NCBI GenBank assembly: GCA_900540865.1
Contig: UQHH01000052.1
Span: 1-19,267, forward strand
Reading direction: 5' to 3'
Source: an uncultured Oscillospiraceae bacterium
Lineage (GTDB): Bacteria; Bacillota; Clostridia; Oscillospirales; Acutalibacteraceae
DNA length: 19,267 nucleotides
Below are positions 7,322 through 15,138 of this stretch, in pieces. A model generated the notes under the pieces. It was not told where the DNA came from. It ran no database searches and saw only the letters and a program-made list of their open reading frames with translations. Within the stretch, counting starts at the first letter, position 1. Each line of letters begins with the position of its first letter. Both the position numbers and the translations under genes were made by a program.

Positions 7322-8844
7322 TGTAATTCCTCCTTATTTTCCCGCGCTGTTTCCGCGTCCTTCCGGTCATAGGTCAGCCGGCGTTTCTGCACACGCTGCG
7401 CGCGGTGGTCAAAATGGCCGGCAAGCCTTGTAAAGACGCCCCTTCGCTCGCTTTCAAACATCGGCTGGCGGCTCAGCACGTTGAACTTGAGCTTTCGCAG
7501 GTAGGCGCACAGGCGCAGCCAGGCGGTAAGACAGAACAGCGCGCTGCCCAGTACGAACCCAAACCCATAAAAGGCGTTTGCAAACAGCGCGAGCAGAAGC
7601 GTTGCAAGGTTTGCAGCCCCCGCGAAAACGGCTGAATCCAGAAGCGCGCCTTTTAAGTCGGAAAAATACTGGGAAATCAGCATAATACTGTTTCCGATGG
7701 CGTAAAAGGCATATCCAACGCACAAGGTGCGGAACACGCGCAGCATCTCATTGTTGAAGCCCAGCGGCAGCAGCGGCAGGATAATCGTCCCCAAAATAAT
7801 AAACAGCAGCGTCGAAAAAATCTGCTTGAGCGCAAGGTACCCGATTTCCTCGCTGAGGACATGAATCATGGTCCCCTCCGCCTCCTGTATGTTTTCAATG
7901 GAGCCGCCGTCGTTAAACAGGCTGAAATATTCCTTATACCGGGGATAAAACCGCGTTTCAACCGAGGTAGTAAAGTTTACGGTGGTAATCAAAATAGAAA
8001 AGAACGCGAAAATAGCCGGCACGTCATACGTAGGCGCGCCGTAAAACAGCCCTTCCACCTGTACCTTCAGGCTGCTGAACCACCACATAATGACAAGATG
8101 GCCAAACAGGCCGAGCGTTATAAAAAAGCCCGTAAACCCAAGCTGGGGCGTGGTATCGAACCATTGCAGAAAACGCATCGAGGTACCAAAGCTTTCTGGA
8201 AAGTATCTGTAGATGAGGATAAAATACCAGATGAGCATGATAGAATATCCAATCGTGATAGACAGCATAAGAGCGGTGACCGCCTCAATGTGGAGCACCC
8301 AGATAAACAGCGCGCCGAGCAGCAGGGCGGAAGCGACCGAAACCGCGAACGCCACAATAATGCTTCGGTAGTTTTTGAGCATGGTCAGATAGTTGATTTC
8401 CGTCCAGACGACAATCAGCACCATGAAAAAAACAAAGGAAAGCACCTTATACAAAAGCGCCACGCCTGAAAAACAAAGAAATACGCCGTAACCCAATCCC
8501 CCGAGCAGCAGCATCATCCAAAGGCTCCCATAAAAGGAGGACATGATGGAGTCGTATTTCTTTTCATAAATCATATCCGCGCAGAAACGTGTGGTAAGCA
8601 TGGAAAACAGGGAGGTTACCACAAGGGACGCAAGCAGCGCGTGGGTGAGCATGGTAACGAGCAGCTCCCGGCTGTGGCGCCCGGCGCCCGCGAAATCTGC
8701 CATAAACATGGCGCAAAGCAGCAGCACAAAGCCCAGAAGCATCGGCCCCGCGCATACCATCGTTGCATAAGAGTACGCGCGGACGGTGGCAATCAGTCCC
8801 TTTCGGGAAAACAGCTTTTTCAGTTCAAATCCAATGCCCGCCAT
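7318..8844 (-). CDS. pelG: PelG-like exopolysaccharide transporter
   Basis: A 508-residue polytopic protein that starts with the characteristic PelG sequence 'MAGIGFELKKLF' and has about 12 hydrophobic segments, consistent with the MOP/Wzx-like superfamily. PelG is the inner-membrane partner of PelF, thought to carry the growing Pel chain across the cytoplasmic membrane. The last 55 or so residues ('FNVLSRQPMFES' to the end) form a charged, mainly basic cytoplasmic tail, making the protein somewhat longer than the roughly 456-residue Pseudomonas PelG. The ATG at 8844 is preceded by GAGGAGGTGG. It lies inside pelF (25-nt overlap), which suggests coupled expression of the polymerase and transporter. 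The end overlaps the CotH start as TTGA. Identity is strong from the N-terminal signature plus adjacency to pelF. Confidence 0.95.
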   Translation of the reverse strand: MAGIGFELKKLFSRKGLIATVRAYSYATMVCAGPMLLGFVLLLCAMFMADFAGAGRHSRELLVTMLTHALLASLVVTSLFSMLTTRFCADMIYEKKYDSIMSSFYGSLWMMLLLGGLGYGVFLCFSGVALLYKVLSFVFFMVLIVVWTEINYLTMLKNYRSIIVAFAVSVASALLLGALFIWVLHIEAVTALMLSITIGYSIMLIWYFILIYRYFPESFGTSMRFLQWFDTTPQLGFTGFFITLGLFGHLVIMWWFSSLKVQVEGLFYGAPTYDVPAIFAFFSILITTVNFTTSVETRFYPRYKEYFSLFNDGGSIENIQEAEGTMIHVLSEEIGYLALKQIFSTLLFIILGTIILPLLPLGFNNEMLRVFRTLCVGYAFYAIGNSIMLISQYFSDLKGALLDSAVFAGAANLATLLLALFANAFYGFGFVLGSALFCLTAWLRLCAYLRKLKFNVLSRQPMFESERRGVFTRLAGHFDHRAQRVQKRRLTYDRKDAETARENKEELH

Positions 8845-10247
8845 CTTCCGACCACCTCCTCGTAGTTCTGGTTGTAATGCATTACCATGTCCTCATGGAC
8901 ATAAAAGGCCTTGACGCGCCTTTTCCCGGCCCGCGCCATTTCCTCACGCATGTCTTCCCTTGTGGATAAAAGCTCCATCGCGTTTGCAAGCGCCTGGGAA
9001 TGCATCGGCGGAACCACGAGCCCCGAAGGCCCGAAGCTGTCCCCTTCCCCTCCTTCGAGCAAATTGCGGCAGCAGCCGACGTCGGTGGTTACACACGGCC
9101 GTCCCGCCGCCAACGATTCCAATACAGCCAGGGGCTGGCCCTCGGAAATACTGCTGAGTATCGTAAAATCCGTCCTTTTAAAATATTCCGCGACATCCAC
9201 ATTGCCTGGCATGTCGATATCGGGAATATGGAGCTGTTCGATTAAGTCCCGGCATTCCTTCTCGTATTCCTCGTCGTCCGTATCGCCCAAAATATGCAGC
9301 CGCACGTTCGGCAAGCGCTGCCTGAGCGCGAAAAAGGCGTGAATCATGGTTTTGATGTCCTTAATCGGGTGAATTCGGACGACAGCCGTAATATCGATAT
9401 ATCCGTCCGGCTCCTTGGGCGGGATATGGTCGAACCGCTCGATGCGGATGCCGTTTCCGATGACCTTCTGCTTGTGCGTATCACAGCCCAGCTCCGCCTG
9501 GATGTCGGAATAACGCTGGAACAGCGACGTCACATTATCCGCGCGGCTGTAGGCGCAGTGGGAGAGCATATAGAACATGTTAATCCACTGCTGCCGGAAA
9601 TGCGGGGAAATCCACTTAGCGCGCAGGATTTCTTCCTCGCGTTCGCGGGTGTAAATCCCGTGCTCTGTCAATATGTAGGGCCGCCCGTATTTCCATGCGC
9701 CAAGCGCTCCCAGAACGCCGCCGTAACCCGTAGCGGCAGCGTGATATACGTCAGCCTCGGGAACCTTTTGCCCCAGCAGGTATAAAATCGGAAGGAACAT
9801 GGAGCGGATGCTGTGGAAGAAATCCGCAAAGGAAACGTGCGGGTACTTGCTCTCACAAACCTCCATCAGGATATTTAAAAAGGTCTCGCTCATCAAAAAG
9901 GAGACGGCGCCCACCTTTTTTTCATTGTAAAGGCGAAAAAGCACCTCCCAGTCAGGGTCTTCACAAAGCACGAGCTTCCTGAGCTCCTCGATTTGATATT
10001 TTGTAAAATGGTAACGCTCTTTTTGAGAAGCCCGCAGGCGCAGGGCGTCGTCCAGGAAAACCTCGTGTATTTCCGAGACGTTTTGGGGCATTTCATATTT
10101 AAAATTGCCTTTATCCTCCGCCTTCGCGCCGATTAGCCATAAAACATATTCGTGCTGCGGGTTGGAGGTAATGAGCGCGTGCGTCCAGGAAGAAACGCCA
10201 CCGCGGACATAGGGGTAACAGCCCTCCAATATCATACAAATGCGCAA
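8820..10247 (-). CDS. pelF: PelF-like glycosyltransferase (GT4), Pel polymerase
   Basis: A 475-residue GT-B glycosyltransferase. The N-terminus 'RICMILEGCYPYVRGGVSSW' and internal 'LTEHGIYTRERE' are PelF hallmarks. The retaining GT4 E-x7-E motif is intact in 'SISEGQPLAVLE' (E369 and E377). PelF is the cytoplasmic enzyme that polymerises the amino-sugar-rich Pel polymer from UDP-sugars in complex with the PelD/PelE/PelG membrane proteins. No signal or membrane segment is seen. The start is a TTG at 10247, placed 7 nt after GGGAGGG and exactly where family members begin (M/L-R-I-C). The longer ATG start at 10292 would run back into the preceding gene with no ribosome binding site. There is 1 nt between the previous stop and this start. 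Confidence 0.95.
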   Translation of the reverse strand: MRICMILEGCYPYVRGGVSSWTHALITSNPQHEYVLWLIGAKAEDKGNFKYEMPQNVSEIHEVFLDDALRLRASQKERYHFTKYQIEELRKLVLCEDPDWEVLFRLYNEKKVGAVSFLMSETFLNILMEVCESKYPHVSFADFFHSIRSMFLPILYLLGQKVPEADVYHAAATGYGGVLGALGAWKYGRPYILTEHGIYTREREEEILRAKWISPHFRQQWINMFYMLSHCAYSRADNVTSLFQRYSDIQAELGCDTHKQKVIGNGIRIERFDHIPPKEPDGYIDITAVVRIHPIKDIKTMIHAFFALRQRLPNVRLHILGDTDDEEYEKECRDLIEQLHIPDIDMPGNVDVAEYFKRTDFTILSSISEGQPLAVLESLAAGRPCVTTDVGCCRNLLEGGEGDSFGPSGLVVPPMHSQALANAMELLSTREDMREEMARAGKRRVKAFYVHEDMVMHYNQNYEEVVGRWRALDLN

Positions 10248-10248
10248 G

Positions 10249-12081
10249 CTATTTCCCTCCCAATTCAATATCCACCTGGTCGGCGGTCGCACAAAGCAAA
10301 TAAAAGTCTCCGCTGATGTGCTCTATCGTTCCGCCTTCCACGCGGGAAGGCTCTCCGCCGTTTATTCTCACCATGAGATAGGCCTCATCCCAGAAGCCGC
10401 CCAGCCGCAGGTGCAGGCCCTTTTCCGTTTCGGTACGCTCAACCGACAGCACGTCGTAACGCTGCGTGGCACAGGAAGCGTCGCTGCCTGTCAGATTGCG
10501 CAGGTTCGGCGCGGAGGTATAAAGCCACTGCATATACCGCTCCAGGTTACCATGAAGAGTGTCCCAACCGTCGGCCGCCCCGCGGTCCTCGTCGAGCACG
10601 TCGTCCGGGTGAATAAAATGGGAATTCACATAATACAGGTTCAGTGTATTGATGGCCGCCCAGTACATATACTGGTCGAGCTGCGCGCCGGAAATCACGC
10701 GCGGGAATTCCACCAATCCGTCGCCGCTGATTTCAAACTCCTGGCTGTACTCGATTTCCCCCTCCAGGTACAGGCCGCAAAGAGTTTTTATCTGGGGAAA
10801 TTTGTTTTTCAGCATTTCCCTGCCCTCCTGAGAGAGGATATTCGAGGGCGGGACATAAACCGAAACATTATTATCCGGAAACAGCTCCTTCGCGTAATCG
10901 AGCACCTCATGGAGCGCCCTCGACGCGTCGTCCTCTGTTTTCCAGGTTTTATAATCCACTTTATTTTTAAAATCGAACCCGGTAAAGCAAAGCGGCAGAT
11001 GGTTATAGCCGTGCAGGCCTATTTCCCCGCCGTGGTCGAGCAGGAGCGCGCCAAAATGATTGAACCGCTCCTGGTCCTGCTGGCGCGGGAAAATCCCGTC
11101 GATTTCCTCGGTATAATCCTCAATAATCAGGCCGGTGTATTTCACGCCGAAATCGTCGCAGAACTTAAGCATATCCGGCCACCATACGTTGGAATAGAAG
11201 CTGGAGATGTCACGGTTATAAAATTTACGGATATACGTGCCGTCGCCCATTGGGACCGGGGACGGGAAATCGTCCAGAAAAAAGGCGGAGGCATTGATGA
11301 CCGGCCATACGCTTATGTCCTCCAAAAGGCTGTAGGCGGCACAGGTAAGACCCCTGGTCGCCTTTTCTGCAAAGCCGTGGTTCATGACGACCCAACGTCC
11401 TTTTCCGCAGTCTGACGACCAAACAAGCGGAACGCGCCGCCTGTCGTCAGACCTTGCGAAAACGCGGGCGGAGCTGTTAAGCCGCACGTCCAGCGCCGTG
11501 AGCATCGGCTCGCCCCAATGGAAATTAAAATCCTTGGAGCCCAGCATAAACCCGTCTTCCAAATCCATCCCGGTGATGGCGGTGTAAGAAATGCCGCCTT
11601 CCTCGATACCGAGATAGCTGCTGATATATTTATAAACAGGTGAAGCGTCGGGCGTGCAAAAGAGCATGACCCGTCCGCCGTCCTTTTCCACCCAGTCGCA
11701 CATGGGCACAATTGATTCGCCCAGCACATCCAGGTGCTGAAAGCCGATGACAACCGTACGGTATGTGGAAAAGCCGGGAATTTTCTGCTTTGAAACATCT
11801 ATCATGTCATAGCCGACACGCAGCTGCTTCAGCACTTCCCTTATATGCTCGGTAAAAATATCGTTGTTCTCCTGCGTGCTGTCCCGCAGGAACAGACAGG
11901 TCTTTTTCGTTTCGTTTATGCGTTTTTTCTCTGCTACCGCGCTTGGTGGGAGCTCCGTCAGGCTGGAGGCGGAAACCTCGTAATTCACGCCGAGGTTATC
12001 CGCCAGCAGAAGAAAGGTCATAACGGTAAGCAAAACCATGCAGAGCAGCGTAATGCCAAACCTCTTACACATTTTGTACAT
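10249..12081 (-). CDS. PelA-like polysaccharide deacetylase (DUF2194 type)
   Basis: A 610-residue protein with an N-terminal membrane anchor (about 8-28) and an extracellular body. Residues about 55-250 have a Rossmann/GATase-like alternating pattern ('TVVIGFQHLDVLGESIVP'). Residues about 260-500 carry a NodB-type (CE4) deacetylase with its metal triad: 'FFLDDFPSP' (D270-D271) and 'GLHGYNHLP' (H357, H361). A later 'SHFIHPDD' (H491) and 'VYVPPSN' match further CE4 positions. A C-terminal beta domain follows. In Pel systems PelA partially deacetylates the polymer. The glycoside hydrolase domain found in Gram-negative PelA is absent, as reported for Gram-positive pelA(DA) genes. The start is ATG at 12081, 9 nt after AAAGGAGG, within the end of the pelE-like gene (17-nt overlap). 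Assignment to the Pel pathway rests on position and domain type. Confidence 0.88.
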   Translation of the reverse strand: MYKMCKRFGITLLCMVLLTVMTFLLLADNLGVNYEVSASSLTELPPSAVAEKKRINETKKTCLFLRDSTQENNDIFTEHIREVLKQLRVGYDMIDVSKQKIPGFSTYRTVVIGFQHLDVLGESIVPMCDWVEKDGGRVMLFCTPDASPVYKYISSYLGIEEGGISYTAITGMDLEDGFMLGSKDFNFHWGEPMLTALDVRLNSSARVFARSDDRRRVPLVWSSDCGKGRWVVMNHGFAEKATRGLTCAAYSLLEDISVWPVINASAFFLDDFPSPVPMGDGTYIRKFYNRDISSFYSNVWWPDMLKFCDDFGVKYTGLIIEDYTEEIDGIFPRQQDQERFNHFGALLLDHGGEIGLHGYNHLPLCFTGFDFKNKVDYKTWKTEDDASRALHEVLDYAKELFPDNNVSVYVPPSNILSQEGREMLKNKFPQIKTLCGLYLEGEIEYSQEFEISGDGLVEFPRVISGAQLDQYMYWAAINTLNLYYVNSHFIHPDDVLDEDRGAADGWDTLHGNLERYMQWLYTSAPNLRNLTGSDASCATQRYDVLSVERTETEKGLHLRLGGFWDEAYLMVRINGGEPSRVEGGTIEHISGDFYLLCATADQVDIELGGK

Positions 12082-13000
12082 CCGCGTACGCCTCCTTTTG
12101 TCCGTCCGTATCCCAGAAGGATAAAGCAACGCGCCCCTGCGGCGTCAAATACACGTTGCGCCTTCTGATTTCAGCCACTATTTTTTTAATGCCCGGCCCG
12201 TCGTGCATCTCCTGGCAGACCTTGAGCTGCGCAAACCAGGTATCCTCCCTGTTGGGCCATTTACGGACGAGAATATCCGCCAGCGCCTTTGCCTCGCTGT
12301 AATTTTCAAGATTCAGGTAATTGTCCACCGCCTGAAGCCGGGTGTCCATGTCCTCCGGCTCACGCTGCATTTTCTCCCGCAGAAGCTCCGAATACCTGCT
12401 GCGGTAAATGAACAGGACATTATGGTCGACCAGGCCGCTTTCGATATACCGGCGCAGGCTGTAAAGGTACCGTTCGAGCTTTTCGGAATTGCCCCCGTCG
12501 TCTTCATATTCTTTTTCCGCTTTCTGCAGGGAAAGCTCATAGTCGCGCTGCATTTCCATGATAGCGGTCGACGCGTAGTGTGTTACCTCAATATCCTCGT
12601 CCAAACGCGCCTTCTGGAGCAGCTCGATATATTCCTGCGGATTTTGGTGCAGAATATCGAGCATCAGCTTCCGGCGGGTTTCCGCGTCGTTGATGGTCAT
12701 GGCCTCCTCAAGCGGTATAACCAGCTCCCCGCCTTCGTCGTCCTCAATCTGCTTGAGGCGCAGGTCTTCCGTTTCCAGGTGCAGCTCCTCCAGCTCTATG
12801 GGCTTGATTCCGGCCTTATGGAAGCGGGAATGGTAATCGGCAACCAGCCCCACCGCCATGCCGGCAACCGGCACTAGGACGATTATCGGGAAAAGCTGTT
12901 CCGTAAATTTAAAGAAACGGCTGCGTATCCCAATATAAACCAGGACGCAAAGCACAGCATGTATCAACACATAAATACACAAAAGCAATTCCAGCGTCAT
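12065..13000 (-). CDS. pelE: PelE-like membrane protein with cytoplasmic TPR region
   Basis: A 311-residue protein with two N-terminal membrane helices (about 3-23 and 34-54), then a long acidic cytoplasmic region. Helical repeats with TPR character occupy about 105-290 ('DTRLQAVDNYLNLENYSEAK' is the clearest). This matches PelE of Pseudomonas, which has membrane helices plus TPRs and links PelD to PelF in the synthase complex. Sequence similarity over such proteins is weak, so the call relies on topology, size and gene order D-E-A-F-G. Its ATG overlaps the stop of the PelD-like gene as ATGA (12997-13000), classic translational coupling between interacting proteins. Confidence 0.82.
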   Translation of the reverse strand: MTLELLLCIYVLIHAVLCVLVYIGIRSRFFKFTEQLFPIIVLVPVAGMAVGLVADYHSRFHKAGIKPIELEELHLETEDLRLKQIEDDEGGELVIPLEEAMTINDAETRRKLMLDILHQNPQEYIELLQKARLDEDIEVTHYASTAIMEMQRDYELSLQKAEKEYEDDGGNSEKLERYLYSLRRYIESGLVDHNVLFIYRSRYSELLREKMQREPEDMDTRLQAVDNYLNLENYSEAKALADILVRKWPNREDTWFAQLKVCQEMHDGPGIKKIVAEIRRRNVYLTPQGRVALSFWDTDGQKEAYADVQNV

Positions 13001-15114
13001 ATTGCGCCTCCCGCGTTCATTTCATGGAAACTGAGCCCTGATTTTTTAATCCGGTCAAGAACAATATGGATATTGCTCTGGTTTGTCTGGGAAAGGCAGA
13101 GATAAAGCTCCCCATCTCTTCCAAGCCCCAAAATATCCGTCTGCCGAATCAGCCGGTTGAGCCGGTTACCAACGCTCAGAATATTCTGCGGCGTGGTATT
13201 GAAGCGTATCAGGACATATTCCGAAACGCCGATTTCCGCCATCTCCTCCTTGACCTGGATAATTTGAGAAAAGTAACCGTTGCTGACGATTCGGCTGTCT
13301 GGCGGGTACATCTCGTCCTCGATTTGCTCGGTATATTCAAGCGCCCTGACCAAAGAAATTTTTATCAGGCCGCAGATTATTTTCACAAGGTTTTCATAAT
13401 AGACCGCCAGCTGATCATAGCTTACCTTTTGCAGGACAATCAGGGCAATCGGCTTTCCGTCGCGGTATATGGGCACCGCATATTCCGGATAGCCCAGCAG
13501 CCGTTCGCGGTTGGCCCAAACCTCCCCGTCCTTAAACTCAGCCGTCATCCTTTCGAGCTTAGAAAGATTCAGTGATTTTTCCGTCACATCGCGGATTTCC
13601 TTGGAGCAGACAATCAGCCGCCCGAACAGCATTTTTTCATCGCAGCTGTAAATACAGACCGCTTTATTCTCAAGAACGCCTTCAAGCGCGTTGAGCGCTT
13701 CGCGGAAAACCTCGTCCACCAGGGTGCTGTCGAGGCTTTTGGTAATATCGAAAAGCCTGCCGAAGCTGTCCCGGTACGACATAATCTGCGTTTTATACTT
13801 ATCCTTATTCTGCAGCGCGCTCATATAAAATTCGTTGAGCAGGACATACTTATCCTCCAGAATTGCCTTCTCTTCCGAAAGAAAGCGGTTGTCGTTGCGC
13901 AGGCGGTCTTTCACATAGCCGGTAACTGAGCCGATGAGGAAGAAAAAGATAAAGGGCAGCCAAGTGTCTATGTCGTAAGCCGTGGCAGCCCAGTTATTCT
14001 GCGTTACGACAGCGGACGCCAGCATGGAAAGGCTCGCAAGGCCGGCCGCGGCAAGCCCTGTGCGCATACCGTGCAGGGTTCCCATTAGAACGATATACAA
14101 AAGGCGGAAGTCTATGTACTGGAACTGGATTGTCGTTGAAGTTACCCTGTTGAGAAGCTCCATCAGTATAAAGCCTAAGACAAGCTCCGCAAGCTTTACT
14201 ATAAAGGAATGCTTTTTAATAAAATTCCTAGCCTTATGAAGCAGGGATATAGCTTCCTTCTCCGGGGTGCCTTCCTGCGCGGCTATCAGCTCCGGCAGCT
14301 CCTCCGGGAGGCTGTAGAGCGCTATCCAGTCATATTCCTTTTTGGGGATGCCGGAATCTGGAATTATGTCGGCCGTAATCCCGCCCTGCTGCTGATAGGA
14401 AAGCCGCAGTGTGGGATAATGCTGCTTGAAATATCCGCCAAGCTCAGCGAAGGTCATGACCGATAAAGCAGGAATGTCGATGGTTTCATACTGCGTGGTC
14501 CAGCTTTCAATCATGCGAAGCAGCAGCTCTCCCATATCCTTTTGAGACAAGAAAGCACATCGCTGGTTGTCGGCTCCTTTAAAATGTATGGACGCCTTGC
14601 TCCGGGCCTGTAAAATCGCCTCGCCTATAAGCGAGGCTGTTTCACCATAACCATAAAGTACCGGCGTACGGCAGACGATTACCGACATCGCGCGGCGCTG
14701 CCGGTAATAATTGCATAGCTGCTCGCATGAGGCGAACAGCATCGCAAGGTCATGGTCCGGAAGTACTTCCTTTGTATAATCCTGGCCATAAAGCTTCGGC
14801 TGTATATATAGAACCTGGTTGACGTCATGCTTTGCGCACAGCTGCAAAAAAGCCTCCAGGTCTTCATACTCCCGGTAATATTCCTCCTTTGCATAAAGCG
14901 GCTGACAAAAGAAAACGGCCACCTTAAAATGATAGGAATGGAAAATACGTTCAAAATCCCTTTCGTGCGGCGATATATGAAACGGCGTTACGCCCTTTCC
15001 AAGCTGACTCTCAACAAGATCGTTGGAAGCGTAAACAACCTTATGGTTTCGCAGCAGCGGCCCGCTCAGCGGAGCCGTCGCGCAGGCAAGCCTTCCAGTC
15101 ATTAAAATATCCAA
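12997..15114 (-). CDS. pelD: PelD-like c-di-GMP receptor with fused N-terminal SDR-like domain
   Basis: A 705-residue fusion. Residues 1-225 look like an extended SDR/epimerase fold ('MDILMTG', 'KLYGQDY' at 107-113, 'VIVCRTPVLYGYGE'). The glycine-rich loop is broken after TG, however, and the YxxxK pair is not recognisable around 118-133, so it is probably not catalytic. PelD features follow: four membrane helices (about 304-322, 334-350, 353-371, 384-400), a coiled coil (403-450), a GAF domain (about 455-590) and a degenerate GGDEF domain (about 610-700). In the last, 'RQTD' (657-660) keeps the RxxD c-di-GMP-binding I-site, while the active-site motif has become 'RDGEL' (666-670). PelD binds c-di-GMP and activates the synthase post-translationally. 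The start is TTG at 15114, about 10 nt after GAGGGGG, matching the first beta-strand of SDR folds; it lies 24 nt after the HD-GYP gene. Confidence 0.9.
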   Translation of the reverse strand: MDILMTGRLACATAPLSGPLLRNHKVVYASNDLVESQLGKGVTPFHISPHERDFERIFHSYHFKVAVFFCQPLYAKEEYYREYEDLEAFLQLCAKHDVNQVLYIQPKLYGQDYTKEVLPDHDLAMLFASCEQLCNYYRQRRAMSVIVCRTPVLYGYGETASLIGEAILQARSKASIHFKGADNQRCAFLSQKDMGELLLRMIESWTTQYETIDIPALSVMTFAELGGYFKQHYPTLRLSYQQQGGITADIIPDSGIPKKEYDWIALYSLPEELPELIAAQEGTPEKEAISLLHKARNFIKKHSFIVKLAELVLGFILMELLNRVTSTTIQFQYIDFRLLYIVLMGTLHGMRTGLAAAGLASLSMLASAVVTQNNWAATAYDIDTWLPFIFFFLIGSVTGYVKDRLRNDNRFLSEEKAILEDKYVLLNEFYMSALQNKDKYKTQIMSYRDSFGRLFDITKSLDSTLVDEVFREALNALEGVLENKAVCIYSCDEKMLFGRLIVCSKEIRDVTEKSLNLSKLERMTAEFKDGEVWANRERLLGYPEYAVPIYRDGKPIALIVLQKVSYDQLAVYYENLVKIICGLIKISLVRALEYTEQIEDEMYPPDSRIVSNGYFSQIIQVKEEMAEIGVSEYVLIRFNTTPQNILSVGNRLNRLIRQTDILGLGRDGELYLCLSQTNQSNIHIVLDRIKKSGLSFHEMNAGGAI

Positions 15115-15138
15115 AATCCGTTTTCCCCCTCGTTTCCG

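Noticed and set aside
10240..11415. Long plus-strand open frame opposite the deacetylase gene
   Set aside because: It is antisense to a gene with clear motifs, has no ribosome binding site and its translation resembles no family; the high GC content creates such shadows.
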